A DNA stretch of 64,000 nt from Mastigias papua (GCA_964019165.1 OZ025268.1:18884784-18948783), one strand, 5' to 3'; shown: positions 1 through 14,368, numbered from the stretch's first letter. The notes: a model not told the origin generated them from the letters alone. Numbers and translations: made by a program.

Positions 1-3000
1 CTAGTTCTCGGTTCACACTAGATTCTTCACTCTTTGTCAGTGGATTATTACCAACCATTTATCTCCTTTCGGTTCGATCAATTTGGCCCTTCTACTCTTT
101 ATCCATCGCAAATTTTGTTCATAGATCATGCTCCCCAGTGTGCACTCTATTTCCCATTTCTTTTCATAAATCAGATCGTTCAGTTTTTATTCTGTCTGCC
201 AAATTCGTTCATAGGTTTGCTTGAGGTTTCTTTTAGATCCTGTTTTATTTCCTAACGTATCTTCTTTATGTGCTTTTCTACAATTATATTTGTTTTCATT
301 CCTCTAACTTGATGGTTTCATGGCTGATGTAGTTTTGACTCTGACGTAAGTTAACGCGTACTCCTATCACATTGGTTAGGTAAGTGGTTGTGCCACGGAA
401 GGGTGCTGGTGAACTTGTCTCCCACTTTTCTGTGGGATTACTTTGTACCTTCGTTGGAGAAGAGGTGAGATGGGAGATTTCTAGCAAGGTATAACTCTTT
501 GTTTTGTCATACTTTTGCTCTTTGGCACCTTTTAGTCTCGTACTCTACTGTACGATCAGGAGTACTGTAGAGGATTATGGGGCTCGAGGGCTCAACCCTT
601 TTTGTTAGAATGATGAGAGTTTTCGGGGGTGTGGTTTACTGCCTCTGGTTTAGACAGGTTTTGTTGCAGAAAGCAGTGAGTTAAGGGTGTGACTGTGGTA
701 AGTTCTTAAACTATTTGCAGTTGCAACCAGATTGATTTAGCAAACCTCTCCCCACCCTCACTCTGATTATAGTCTAAGTCCTTCATGTGAGTGGTATGGG
801 GTACCCTTGGAAATAGGTACAAGAGGGCACTCTAGCATTTTCCTAGTTCCTAAGTCCTGAAGGGCTCTTTGTCGGCAGTTTGTGGCTAATCTTGTTTTCC
901 CCTACTTTAAGTAATCCCACTTTGTTTGATGAATGTGTTTACGCTAGGTTGTAACCAAAGGAAATTAAGAAATGATGTATATCTTAATGGCTAAGTGTGA
1001 TGTTTTTATTTGTACATCAGCTAGGCAATTGTAACAAGGCACTTTACAAGGTAGGAATCGCTTATGCCGAATTCAATTGCGGTTATTCTATTATGCATGC
1101 TGCCGACATGTAGCACCATTGTAGCATGGTTTTGGGATGGTTTTGGCATGGTTTTACGTTCCTACTGTATTAGTTTACACCTGGATTTAAGTACTATCGG
1201 CTTACGTTTGGTTATTACGATGCAATTACAGTCAGAATGAAGTATCTGTTACACAAAAATGACGCTTAATTTTATGTGTACAGGCTGTATTTTTAGCTAC
1301 TGAAACCTGCAGTGCCTTACCGCAGGAAATTACAACAATATGAAATAGAATTATGTTTGAAAGGAAAATAGGAACACTGTAAGTGAGTTTACACTATGGC
1401 ATAGTCCTTTGCGATTAGGTCCATTTATGATGACGTTGTTGCTAGGTAGCAACTTCTCTAAAAAGGTGTATATTATCTGTTTATTAACGTTTATGATTCA
1501 GAGAGAGTTGGAGTGTTGAATTCCTGTTACCCTAACTACTATGAAGAGAATGTTATCAGGATCTTGTTTCGGGCCCAAATTTTGTTTTTTTGCCAAATGT
1601 TTGTGTTTTTACGCAGATATCTTTACGCGTACAGGTTATCATGTTCACGACCTCCATTTTTATGGTTTATTAGAAAGAATCGTCGTGTAGTTGAATTAAT
1701 TTGCTTACTAATGCTAAAGCATTTTGTTAGTGGAGCGGTGTACGGTACTTTTAAAGTTGGCGAGTAGAGAAAAACCAGGAATTTGAATGGAGTGCCCATG
1801 GACAATAAATTTCAGTTACTTACCTACTTAGTTATGTTGTTTCTTATTATCAAACCTTTTGTAGCTTTACTTTTTGAAACATTTATCTGCCCTGTCCTTG
1901 GTCTATTGTTAAGAATCGGAATAGTTTTATTCTACACACAATTGTAATGATGTGATACATTCTTATTTACTAATTTTCTAATGAAGTACTATTTCATATT
2001 TGTTTTATTATCTAATAATAATGATGTTAGTAAGTAATTATGATATTGGTCTGGATACAAGAAGTAAATGATTATATTACTATTAAGAGATCAAACCTAG
2101 ATATTATACTTTCTTGACGCGACAATGTTAGTCACTCTAGTGCACGCAGCATTGGGGAAAATAAGTACTTCGGAGGATAGCAGTTAAGTCTGTCAGAAAA
2201 TTGAAAGCATATGATGGACTTATCTGTTGTTTACACCGCGTACATATCACAAAAACAGCCACACTCCATCTTTTGCACTTTATTTATATGAGTTCGACCT
2301 AAATGAAGATATTCAGCTTCAAAAGTGAAGACATTAAGTGCTAATGCATTTTCCAACGTAGAACTTTCTTAGTGTCTAGTTATGCGCACGGCTTGGGAGA
2401 GGGGGGGGGCAACTTGCATTAATGAATTACTGTTTTTCTGCCCTGCTGTTGATAGTTGGGAATCTGCTTCATACCTACCTATTTGTCCTCTTTTCGGTGG
2501 TCGTTGTTCGCGGTGCAAGATACGTGGTTGTACTTTTCTATATCGCAATAAAAGGTGAAAATTTAATTTTGTGTACCGTTCTATTATTGTCATTGCACTT
2601 TAAGTGGGCTATCTCACATAAGTAATTTTATTTTTTTTAATCATTGCTCTTGGCTGTCATCAGTCCGTAAAGGAAAGTCCAGGGGATTTGGCAAATCCCT
2701 GCACTGCATGCCATATAAAGCAATTAATTATCTGCCATGTGTGAATCGAAGCTTTAATTGTATAACAGCCTAATTGTTCTTATGTTCTCGTTACAAAAAG
2801 CATCCTTTGCATTGTTGAAGTATTGAAGGTTGTACGTTGCCTTAGGCACGACTGCGAACTTTAAAGATCAGGCAATCTCAGCTTGGGCATTTGCTAGCAT
2901 TGTAGCTACGGAGGATTTTGCCCCCCTCCCAGGCGTAGCGTTTGCCCCCATAGTGAGTAGGAACTACTTCTACAGTTTAAGGCCTATCTAGACTTTCGAT

Positions 3001-4430
3001 TTTTCTTAGAATCTCAATTCGGAGAGAGAAACATGAAAGTTCTAAATATGAATGAAAAAATAGGTTACGCTTATGACAAGGTAAAAAGGAAGGAATCATG
3101 CACCCAGTCCACCTCAGCGAAACTTTATTAAGGATGTGATTTTTATGACGGTATTGATACTGGATATTCTGTAACTGATGATATGGAAAAAATGTAGAAT
3201 TTCTTTTCTGCCTACCATTATATTGCTTCATACCTGAGAGAGAATTTCCATGCTCATCTTTCAGGTTCTTTCAAGATTTTATCCCCATAATGAAAATTCA
3301 TTCGCAATGCTTTGATCTTAGCGATACCAATTCCCAACTATTAGGTTTTGTTTTGCATCGAACTAATAGTCAGTTGGTTTTCTTGTTCTTTACTTGATTC
3401 TGATAACGGTATGTTCTATGGTAGTTTTCGGCATATCTCGTATATTCCTCCCTCTATTCTAATATTTCTTAAAAGACAATTCTACTTGATCAATATACGA
3501 GTACAACTGGCAATTAGTCATTTTGGATAGCTCTCATTTGCGCGGCAACATCAAACAGTATTTGCACACAAGTACCAATGTATACTATCAAGTTCACATT
3601 TGGAGCGTGATCAGCTATGAATATGGAGCTCAACCAGCTTAGATTATGGCAGAGATTAATTCAAAGTATATTAGAGAAAGAATGTAAGTGTGTGTTTTAA
3701 ACTTAGAGCTTTGGTTTGTAGCAACATCTTCAGTTCTGTTATGCATAGGATTCAACCTTCACGAATATAACTAGTTGTTCATAACGCAGACAGTCAAGTT
3801 TTTGTCATTTCGTTGCCATCCATTTATACGGGGTAAAATTCAACATCTTATAAACTGCTTTACCAGTTACCCTGTGAAATAGAGTCAATACTACTTTACC
3901 GATATTACAAAGCAATCTATTGACTACGAAGGTTTAATTTTTATGCTAAAAATGAATATATTTGTTAATTGATAAATAGAAATGAAAAGAACGAACTGTA
4001 TTTCTTCTTACATATTCCATAGAGAGTTGTTAAATGCTATTAAAGATTTGATATTACTCTTTTTCATTACTTACCTCGTTCATTTTGCCTTATATATTTG
4101 AAACCAGCTTACTACCATATGAAAGTTGAGAAATTGAACAAGAATAGCACATGAATGAGAAAACTTAAAGATATTCTTTCAGTTATAAGTTATATCCATA
4201 TAGTGATGGAAGCATTCAAAAATTTCTTGTACAAGAAGAGGTAGATTGACTTCCTTCTATTTTAAATCAATATTTCTATATCTGTGAACTTTTTCTTGAA
4301 TATTTGCTTTCTATTGATTTAATGCAAGTTTGTCTCACATTCAGTTTTTCACCAGGAAATGTTGTGAAGCTTGTTGCCTCTAGTAGTTCCTCAAAAATAG
4401 TTCAGAAATAGGAAGCTTTTTTGTTTGGCA
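1..4430. other. No recognisable gene (intergenic or intronic)
   Basis: This AT-rich stretch contains only short open frames, none of which resembles a protein family I know. I saw no convincing exon, RNA gene or long repeat. Splice-like signals occur by chance. It could be an intron or the upstream region of a gene outside the window. Confidence 0.5.
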
Positions 4431-4439
4431 TGTTTTGAG

Positions 4440-4670
4440 TTAAGGCTCCTGTACACACTTCTTTAATAAGGAACCTGCCTTAAGGCCTAGTTCTTAAATT
4501 TGTTTGCTTTTGGACCTCTTCTGACCATATTTCAGTACTAAAAGTTCCTAACTAGATTCGTAAGTTTTACTGCACACTTAGTGCTAAAGAGATTGTAAAT
4601 GTTAAGATATGTTTGACGTTATACATGTAGGTCCCTTATACATAAAGCGATTCCCAATTGAAGAAAATGT
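4440..4670 (+). repeat. Dispersed repeat family R1, copy 1
   Basis: This segment shares a series of diverged blocks, in the same order, with 12640-12970 and 16378-16745. One block reads roughly 'cttttggacctcttctgac', followed by 'gtactaaaagttcc' and then 'gcacacttagtgctaaaga'. Copies differ at many positions, so this is an old interspersed repeat. No coding capacity or termini were recognised. Confidence 0.55.
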
Positions 4671-5071
4671 GTTAAATTGTTGCACAGGCTACCAATTTTT
4701 CTTGCGGATAATACAGTTGTATACGTCACATGTACTTTCAAGGTTGTCGAAACTCAAGGAACGCCTAAATACATGCTAAAGATCAGAATTGTTGTACCAA
4801 ATAATTGGTTGACAAGTGCCGCAATAATTGACCCGAACTATGGGAACAAAGGCAAAGTTATGTTTAATTGTTGATATGGTCCTCCCTCCATTCTGTTCGA
4901 GGACAAGGAGACATTCTAAAGATCATGATTTTTATCATATTCTATAGGTGATGGATTCCAATATATTTCTGAATTTCCATCAGTTTCTTGCGATGCAATC
5001 ATTTAGCCATGTTTCAGTACAAAGTATAATTCACATATGAAAGTGAATGTTTACTATCATTCGCTGTATTT

Positions 5072-5112
5072 AAGTTAGTAAGTAAGTAAGGTGTTAGTTA
5101 GTTTGTTAGTTT

Positions 5113-5151
<39 letters not shown>

Positions 5152-5187
5152 GGTTAGTTAGTTAGTTGGATAGTTAGTTAGTTAGTT
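5072..5187 (+). repeat. (TTAG)n tetranucleotide microsatellite
   Basis: An array of gtta/ttag units with occasional variants (gtttgtta, ttggtta, ttggata). It is a simple repeat and not a telomere array: it is short, internal and degenerate. Confidence 0.9.
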
Positions 5188-6664
5188 CCATCTTAAAGGC
5201 TGATTGCTCTTTGCCCACCGACTATCAACCTGACGCTTAAACATATTTTGCAATTGTAGAGAGCAAATATCACTTAACGATTTAAGTACGTCTGATGAAG
5301 ACCGTTTCTTTTCAAATTTGATCCAAAGTATTCATCTTCACCAATGTGTTTTTGTTCGGGCTATGATCGTATGGGCCCAGTTTTGGATCTACTCTGGCTT
5401 AATCTTGGCACTTTCGCTTATTTTCAGATATATCAGGTAACAATAGAGAAGTACCGGCCTAATCATTACAGTAATAGGTTATCTTACAGGGTAAAAATTA
5501 ATTAATCAGTATTAATATCATGTCTATACATATTAATTTATGTTAGTTATACAATAGATTTTTCTCCATTTACAGATTCACCCTCTCCCCCAGTTCCAGA
5601 TCAATAGTTTCAATTTAAAACTCCATATAATGTCCTGCAGAGCGTACACCAGAAAACAAACTTCGAAGTCCTTTTTATAGCGGAACACAACAAAACTGAA
5701 CTCAATCTACACATTGACCATTAGTCTATCTAAGCGCATGCGTAATAAAATATGAACATTATACTCCACAAAATGCGTAAGGTCTACCCTTGTTTTAGAC
5801 TCTGTTCCCATAGAACAGGCGCAAGTAGCAGTCAACTTAGATTCGTAAAGGATTTAGTTGCCGGATGGCTCTTTATCTCAATGAGATCTTAATCAAAAAC
5901 GAGGCTTGCCTCAGATTATAGATTTTGAATTGGTTTTGTAGTTCAGCGCGTACTGTTTATATTTTTGCTAAATTGTGTCTCTTGTTTATGCATTACTTAA
6001 AGCCTATTACTTCCACAGGTTATGCTGAGTAAGAAGATACGTCTCTTAGGGGGGCTAGAACAACGGCCTAAGTTTCTGTTTACTTTTGTAGAATTTAACA
6101 ATTTCTCCTATCTCCCTCAGAAACGTTGGCGATTTTCACTTTCTATCATATAGAAATTAGCTGATTTCTGTTTTCGCCCTTTCTTCGTCTCCCTTCTTTT
6201 GTTAAAGTTTGATTAATTCTCCTTTCTCCCATACCATTGCCACCCCCGTCTCTACAACTGTTAATCCCAGTGACTCCATCTATGCAATAAATTTTAAACC
6301 ACTGCTTTCAGAATGCTGCTTTGCGTTTTCACTTCTAGTTCGGCCTCACAGTCGCTTTAAATCTGTGATTGATCTTAGCACTAATTGGGACCAGATTTCT
6401 CGTAGCCACACAAACTCATCAATTGATTCAAAGCAATTTGTAGAGATATTTTTACAAGAAGTTGTATATTCGAGTGTGCTAAGTTAGCAGGTAATTGCAG
6501 AGTTCTGTAGGGTTTTCGTAAGGATAAATCAGAGCCGCACAGTACTCTTGCGGGTACAGTACTGAGAAATTTTACTCCTTAGTTCTTGTAAGAAGAAGAA
6601 AAATGTGCCTGACACGAAAACACGGGAATTATGCCTGTTTCGTTGCTACGCTAATGGGGAATAA

Positions 6665-7272
<608 letters not shown>

Positions 7273-7335
7273 ATTTATGTAATTTATATACGTTGTGGAT
7301 GCGGCTTAGGTTTAGTTTGTATATATATATATTTT

Positions 7336-7411
7336 GTGCCTGGATGGCGCAATTGATTAGCACAGGTGTCTTCTGATCTAAACATCGTGAGTTCGAATCC
7401 GCATTGGGGCC
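7336..7411 (+). repeat. tRNA-like sequence (pseudo-tRNA or SINE head)
   Basis: An A-box-like 'tggcgcaattgattagcac' and a B-box-like 'gagttcgaatcc' lie at normal tRNA spacing, with a 3' end 'ggggcca'. The acceptor arms pair poorly and the anticodon arm is degenerate (loop perhaps cttctga, Arg-UCU-like). A functional tRNA is therefore unlikely. A tRNA-derived SINE remnant is the better reading. Confidence 0.45.
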
Positions 7412-7451
7412 AAAAGAAATTTTCCAATTGTGGTAGCCCACTCATGACTTA

Positions 7452-7870
<419 letters not shown>

Positions 7871-9168
7871 TAGCAGCTGTACACCCGAAATGTTTTCAGG
7901 ATACTTGCAGTACAGACTTGATTACAAAAGCGTTTCTAGATCTTAGATAGTTGATGTGTGTATTACTAGGCGTGGTGTGGGCGTGGTGTGAGCGTGGTGT
8001 GAGCGTGGTGCATCGTATTGTCTTAAGTATTTTTGTGTCTCAACCATCGTATGAGAAGTATTTGCGAAACGACAGTGGATGGATGAAATATGTGAATTAG
8101 CTATCTGAATGCATGCCTATAGTGCACACCTGGTGATCTTGCACACTTCACACTTAGAATTTTTCCCTTTGCACACCCGGGATCTCGGACAAATGTACCC
8201 TATTTTTCAATGCCGCCAGCCCCTGTACTTTACTGGCTTCGTTGCATGTAGTTCATATGTTCATTTACTGCACATAGATCGGCCCTGATTTCTCATCTAA
8301 ACACATAGGACCCCCCTAGCTCTCTTATTTCGGTCCAGATTATTTTTGTAGATTTCAAAGTCAGCTACTTTCCTTGTGATGGTACTGGTAATTATAGTTC
8401 AGGAAAGGCCGAGTTTTTGACGCCACAATTAGGGAAACAGTGTTTATATACCTTTGACCACACGAATTTATTTGATCGGAAATAGAATCTAGCCGATTGC
8501 TTGTTTAGGACAACTTCAGACAATATCCAGCCTTCGATTTACTGTATTCTTTGTCATTTCAACATTCATGCATCTCATTTCATTAACAGTTACGTCAACT
8601 TGGTTAGCTGCCAGTAATTGTGCATGGTCTTATTGGATTTGTGGGACTTTTAATTCCCCGTCAGTCGATTCTACTGAGATTTGCCAAAGCCTAGGGACTT
8701 CTGAGCACTGCTACACAGAAAAGTAAAGAGAGTTTACTCTTGATAGGTTCGTAGGGAGGGGTGTGGGGCGTCATACCCCTCTGGAGAAGCATTTCGTTGG
8801 CACAACTTTCCTGTTGTCGGCTGATCCTATGATCTCTTCGCTAATTCAAGCGGCTCGCGGGCAAATATTGCAAGTTTCAAAGATATCACAAATATATATC
8901 TAGCATGCTGTCGGAAAAGCGTCGGTTGTGCATTGTATTGAAATGCACACTAGGATACAATCAGAAACCACACCTTGTTCTTGGATGTTACGCCCATATC
9001 TTCGGGACTTGTATATTTCACACCCCCAGAAGCATAATCTTCTTGACGGTGTTACCTCTTGATCTCGAAACTTTGTATGTTCAAAAAGCAGGAAACTTAG
9101 AGAGTATAGCCTTAATTTCAAGTTAAAGTTTCTTTCAGCTGAGACTGTTTGCTTGCTTTTAATAGTGA
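7871..9168. other. No recognisable gene
   Basis: Nothing identifiable apart from a short tandem of a gcgtggtgtg-like unit, about three copies near 7970-8010. The overlapping open frames at 8900-9180 on both strands are short and unlike known proteins. Confidence 0.45.
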
Positions 9169-9169
9169 G

Positions 9170-9350
9170 GATAGCCGCCAATTGTTTAGAGAGTTTGATC
9201 AGATCTATTTTCTCCTAACCTTGTTGACCAATCATCATGCAAAATGGGCCTAATAGTAGCATGTGTGATGAGAATCCTGCATGATGATTGGTGAATTAGG
9301 TCAGGAGAAAATAGAGCTGACAGAGCTCTCAAACATTTGGCGGTTATGCT
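9170..9350. mobile_element. Small foldback/MITE-like inverted repeat
   Basis: The left arm 9170-9241 and right arm 9278-9350 are imperfect reverse complements (about 72 bp each, loop about 36 bp). They share blocks such as 'ctattttctcct' and 'accaatcatcatgca'. There is no coding capacity. Target-site duplications were not clear. Confidence 0.65.
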
Positions 9351-11640
9351 GCGATAGTGATGACCTGTTTTCTAGAAGTGGAATTAATAGGGTAGTTTTG
9401 ATAAACGAAGGGGTGTTGAAATTCTTTCCTCATAGAATAGAAGAGGGTCGAGTTGCCCAAAGCTGCTACACTGATATAATTCCAGTGAACTTTGGCATTC
9501 TTGCGCAGATTGAAAAATAGTAAAATTTTTGGAAAATTTGCAGAATATTTATAAGCGTCCCTCTTATAATCGACAGTGAAGAGTAAATGCATTGTTAGTT
9601 TGACGACCAAGTCTTTGAAATGGACTTCTATTTGGTAATAAACTATAACCTTTTATCTTGATCAACAAATGTCCATAAATCTTGTGGAGATTTAATCATC
9701 TAAGCGTATAGCCTATCGTGGGATTGAGGAAAACTGCGATCCCTAGTTTGTTAACGATTTTATGAAGTATTTTGATTTACCCCGCCTCTAGATTCATCTG
9801 TCAGGTCAAATCAATTCGAATTTTGTGCACTGTAATAAAACACTACATAATCGTACATCGATAATTGACTCTTTCATGCTCACCACAGCAATTTTAATTT
9901 ATCTCATCTGAGGTAGAAAGAGTGGTATTATGTGATAGGGGTCTCTGATAATGTCCTATCTTTAAATGCACCAGGATGTTCTATGTATGCGTACAGCATT
10001 GTAGTTGAAAATGTAACAACGGCCCTGTTTTGTAATTAGATTATGGTTTTCTTCTATTATGTGCAATTTTGTTCATCCTTCCGTCTTTGGCAAAGGGTGT
10101 TAAATGCGAAATCAGATTTGTCACCATTGCAATTATGTCAAAAATCAAAAGCACTTCTTTCTCAAAATGGATTGAGGTAAGAATACTGTTGCACTCTACG
10201 TTCATTTTTTGTTCTGTAATTGATGCAACATTTGGATGCCACCGCTGATGAACAGGTTTAGAACTGTAAGCTATTTTTAACTGTGTTATGACAGAGGAGA
10301 AGTAGCCCACGTTTCATTGGGCCGTATGTGGTAGCCCTCTGTTCAGGTAGCCCATGTTTTAGATAGTAGGTAACCATTTTTAGGGAGTCTCAGGAGTCCC
10401 TTGATGGACTCAGCCCCCTTTGTATAATAAGGGAGCTTTAGGAGGCTCACTCTCCTTTCCAAGAGCAATTGCTTGTCTTGACTGCCTAACTTGGCAGTAT
10501 GAACCGAACCTCTGTTGTGGTTGTATGTAGACTGTACTTCAGTTACATTTGATTTTTGTGTATATTTCTCTGTGTGTAAGTTTAGGAATGTGTATGAAAT
10601 ATTGATTTTGGCTATGGATGTAGCCCATATATGTAGCCTACCGTACTACCCCCCTCCTTTGTGGGACGGGCAACCCTAATACACACTCATTGTCTATCAT
10701 GATCCGTTGCCATCTTTTTGCGACCTTGACCTCATGTTGTTTTTCTCTTGTTATTTTTCGTTGTTTTGAAACTCTCTTGCCTCATCAAATCCTATTTGTT
10801 CCACTCACTGCCAGTCACTTTACCGCATGCTTTCTTTGTTTTACATGAGAGCGGGCTTGATTCTAAAATTGCTTTACTTTCAGAGTGGTTGTGCCTGTCT
10901 TGACCTCGTCTGGACTTGTTTTTAATATGTTCTTATCTACTTCCAAGTTTCCGCTTCCATTCTCTTATAGGTTCGCTCGTGTAGAACAAAGAGCATATTC
11001 AGGGATACCTTATGACAGTTAGAATGACCGTGGGGAAATTTTTTTAGAAAGTTAAATAATCCAGACGATATTATTTTTAGACGATTTTGTGGCTGATCCA
11101 GCTTTTGTTTCTTAACTGGTATTTCCAAGCTGTTGACGCTTTTCCATATTAACATACAGAAGATGCCTTGTCGATTTTAGCTTCCCCTGCTGTACGCAGA
11201 GATTTTTGTAGGCTTAATGTATGTACAATTATTTTTTATAAGAAACTTACTAGTGCTGTTTGCGTATTTAGTCATATTCTTATTCATATTCACAAACATT
11301 TTACAGTTGATTTACAGTTGGTTAAATGTAACTAATAAATATAAACTATTTACAACTTTATATGCAAACTCACATGCACACACACGCGCGAGCATACACA
11401 CCCATATATAAATATATATATAAATATAGATGTGTGTTAAGGACACTATTTTAATAGACAATCTCATTTCATTGGTGAGGTACAAGCTTATGTAATCGAG
11501 GCAGCCTAGAGAGTTAGTGGTTTTGCGATTGTGACTGTTGGATAACACACCTTGGCACTAAATACTAACACATTGCATTTTAAGTACTCATTCTATGACA
11601 GAAGAACCGTAATTACACGTTTTATGGGAAATCCCCACCC
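9351..11640. other. No recognisable gene
   Basis: AT-rich sequence with short unrelated open frames. A short CA/CGCG and TA-rich simple stretch occurs near 11375-11430. I found no exon supported by homology. Confidence 0.45.
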
Positions 11641-11656
11641 CTCTCCCCCCACCCCA

Positions 11657-11867
11657 GTACTGAAGCTTTCTTAGCCTTTGCATGGTTTCAGTACTGAAAC
11701 TTTATTAAAATTTTCTTGGTAAGACTATTCAAATTTGTGTAATAATACAGTGTTGCACAGACAAACAGGCGCTACACAAACATAACGCTCCACTACGACA
11801 CGAAATCTATACAAATTAAGGAAAAGCGACGACTATCTTTCGTGAGTATTGGAATTTTACGTACGTT
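11657..11867 (+). repeat. Dispersed repeat family R2, copy A
   Basis: This copy shares ordered blocks with 12127-12335: 'gtttcagtactgaaacttt' here against 'gatttcagtgttgaaacttt' there, then 'cgaaatctatacaaattaag' against 'tgaaatttatacaagttaag', then 'tattggaattttac' against 'tatcggaattttaa'. The two copies flank a minus-strand SINE. Confidence 0.6.
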
Positions 11868-12094
11868 GGGGAGTGCCCGTTAGAGAGGACACTTATCCTG
11901 AGCCGCCGGCATAGTGAGGTAGGGTGGCCAGTTCCTTTCCTCGCCGCCTCTAGCTTCCCCAGTGTTCCCACCAGGTACCCATCTGCTGCTGGGTGTACAA
12001 TGAGCGAACATCCCAGCTATGATCCGAGGGTTCGGCTGGAACCACCGATGTTTTGCTTAGCAGTCAAGCGCTCTAACCACTTGGCCACTCGTCC
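11868..12094 (-). mobile_element. SINE with tRNA-Ser(GCU)-like head
   Basis: On the minus strand the element begins with a tRNA-Ser-like head (12094 down to about 12015). It has an A-box-like 'tggccaagtggttagagcg', an anticodon loop reading ctgctaa (anticodon GCT) and a degenerate B box. A unique body down to about 11868 follows. The body is shared, in diverged form and on the opposite strand, with 48056-48300 (block 'ggaactggc(c/t)accc' and a following 'cctctct'). It would be mobilised by a partner LINE. The exact 3' end is uncertain. Confidence 0.65.
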
Positions 12095-12126
12095 ACAAAG
12101 GTATATTACTATACGTTTTTGTATTA

Positions 12127-12335
12127 GGCAAGTTTTTTCCGCAGTGCTGAGGTTTTCTTTGCTTTTTCATGATTTCAGTGTTGAAACTTTCTTGAGACTT
12201 TCCTAGCAAGAATGTTCCAGTTGGCGTAACTCTACAGTTCCACGTAGCACTCTAATACATAAGTTACAACATGAAATTTATACAAGTTAAGTAGAAGCGA
12301 TGACTGTATTGCCTAAATATCGGAATTTTAAAGGT
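12127..12335 (+). repeat. Dispersed repeat family R2, copy B
   Basis: Direct-repeat partner of 11657-11867, on the other side of the SINE. Identity is moderate by eye, so this is not a recent duplication. Confidence 0.6.
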
Positions 12336-12639
12336 TTATGACTTACCAACTTTCTTAAGCCTCAAAGATCCAGTACTGAGCTTTGTTAACTTTACGAGCA
12401 GTTGAGTACTGCTTTCTTGTAAGCAACTTTCTTATAGAAAACAAGCGTGTAATGGTGGGAAATGAAAGCCGTTGTGTTTTTTAATGATATGTGCATTGCC
12501 TGTTGTTGTCCTTCATTCCAAGCTATCTGCCCAGGGTTGGAATCTGTGTTTGTTAATTTTTCCTAGTTATATGGCTTTCAAAGGTTGAAATAACTTGTGG
12601 TCATAGAGTAAGTTGTCATTTGAAGGCAGAATTCTACAG

Positions 12640-12970
12640 GTTTTTTTGTAAGGAACCGAGCACCAGGCCCCATTGTTAAAATCCCTTATTTTTGGGCTTC
12701 TTTTGACAGTATTTTAGTCCTACACGTTCCTTAGTAATGTTCCTTAATTTTACTTGCAAGGTTAATGCTATAGATATCGTATGTATTCAGTGGTAAGACA
12801 TGGCACTATAGATATTGCAAGTTTCAACGGAAACTACGCATGAACCAATTGCTATAAGGATTACATACAATTTGTACAAACTTGGCTTCTTAATTCTCTA
12901 TTGTTCGCAATGAGAAGAATAGTAAAATTCGAAAAGTTTTCTAGGGATTTTGTCGTTACATACTTTTATA
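12640..12970 (+). repeat. Dispersed repeat family R1, copy 2
   Basis: This copy shares ordered diverged blocks with 4440-4670 and, more strongly, with 16378-16745. Examples are 'cttatttttgggcttctttt' and, further on, 'caatgagaagaat(a/g)gt'. No coding capacity. Confidence 0.6.
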
Positions 12971-13019
12971 GGAATACCTACTTCTTAGCTGAACCTCAAC
13001 ATTCTCAAGTTTTTTTATT

Positions 13020-13360
13020 TTGAGCCTAAGAGCATTTTAAAGTTATTCTTAAATTTTATCGATTTTGAGTATTAATTCTCGTATAGATTATATTCTTGTA
13101 GTAAAAGGTGTGTAACTGACACTCCCTGAAGAATTGTTGAGTCGCATCGTAGTGTAACGAGTTCCAAACAGGATAGGTGAGCCTCACTCTTGTTTTATGC
13201 ATTTTCTAAAAATAACTCATATCATCAAAATGACCCAAGCCCTCGTGAAGTTTGAGCCTTGCATCATTCTTAAATTACTGTTAAATTTCGGCGAATTTGA
13301 GTCTTAATTTTCTTATAATCTATATTCGTATAAAGCAAAAGTGAGTAGTGGTGAAAATTT
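13020..13360 (+). repeat. Pair of diverged direct repeats of about 110 bp
   Basis: Segments 13020-13130 and 13248-13360 align in order: 'ttcttaaattttatcgattt' against 'actgttaaatttcggcgaat', then 'gagtattaattctcgtatag' against 'gagtcttaattttcttataa'. This is an old local duplication or two copies of one repeat. Confidence 0.5.
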
Positions 13361-14299
13361 CTTATTTTTTTAGCTTCTTTCATATTGGTTCCTTATGAAA
13401 AAGAAACGTGAATGGTTTTAATTTGAATATACACAGTCATGTTGTTGTCAACTAAGATACTCTGGCTACATTTAAACTGGTTTCCCTTTTCTAAATGAGC
13501 ATTGTTAGTTTTTGCTGCCGTCCCATGATAGCACATTTGTACTTTCATTACCACTGCATCTCAATAAGCCAACAGGCTTCAAATTGAGCTCTTATAGGAC
13601 CTGAAAAGTTCACATTTTTGGCGAGCTTGTTTTTCTTGATGCAAGTCATGACCCAGGTGATTCTGTGTGTTCCTAGTGAGGGCAGCTCCTATTTATATAT
13701 AGCCTTTTATCTCAGAGCTTTTTAAATTGTTTTCGGTAGTGCAAATTGGACCTTATCGGAGTACTTGTTTACTTATCGGTGATGTTTCTGTCTTGTTTTT
13801 CAGACGGTAACTCCAGTTAATGGACTTGCGAATTGTCTAGAACCAAACAGCTAGCCGTGTTTAGATTATCCTGAATTCTTGAAGCGCCTTTGGCTTTGCG
13901 ACGATCAATTGCATTAACTTGATTATCGATCTGTTATTGCTGAATTTGTCTTCCACTTCAATTGCAAGCGATAATTTAATTGTATGCGTGATTAGGGGAT
14001 CCAGATATGAATAACTCGGGCAAACATGCAGCCCGTTGTGTCCCAGCTATCCTGTTTCCCTGCAAATAAATTTTCACCTTTGCTATGGCCCCATAATCTT
14101 GATTTGACTGGTGGAATTGTAGACGTTAAGCTTGGATCGATGACTGTCTTGCAGTATTAGCACTGAATAGAATAGACAAGCGCCCAACTATGGAGGGGAT
14201 CTTGAGGGTCTAGATCCCTGCCCTGTTCCTCAAATAGGTACAAGTGCCCTTTTTTGTTGAGAATTTTGAAACAGCATATTATCTTTCTGCTTGGGAGAC

Positions 14300-14300
<1 letters not shown>
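13361..14300. other. No recognisable gene
   Basis: No homologous exon, RNA gene or obvious repeat was seen in this AT-rich stretch. Confidence 0.45.

Positions 14301-14302
<2 letters not shown>

Positions 14303-14365
<63 letters not shown>
14303..14365. repeat. (TA)n microsatellite
   Basis: About 60 bp of pure TA. Confidence 0.95.

Positions 14366-14368
<3 letters not shown>

Noticed and set aside
5072..5187. Interstitial telomere array
   Set aside because: Unit is TTAG with variants, only about 115 bp, so an ordinary microsatellite.
7336..7411. Functional tRNA-Arg gene
   Set aside because: Acceptor and anticodon arms do not pair properly; kept only as a tRNA-like repeat.
12015..12094. Functional tRNA-Ser gene on the minus strand
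   Set aside because: No intact variable or acceptor arm, and it is joined to a SINE body found elsewhere.
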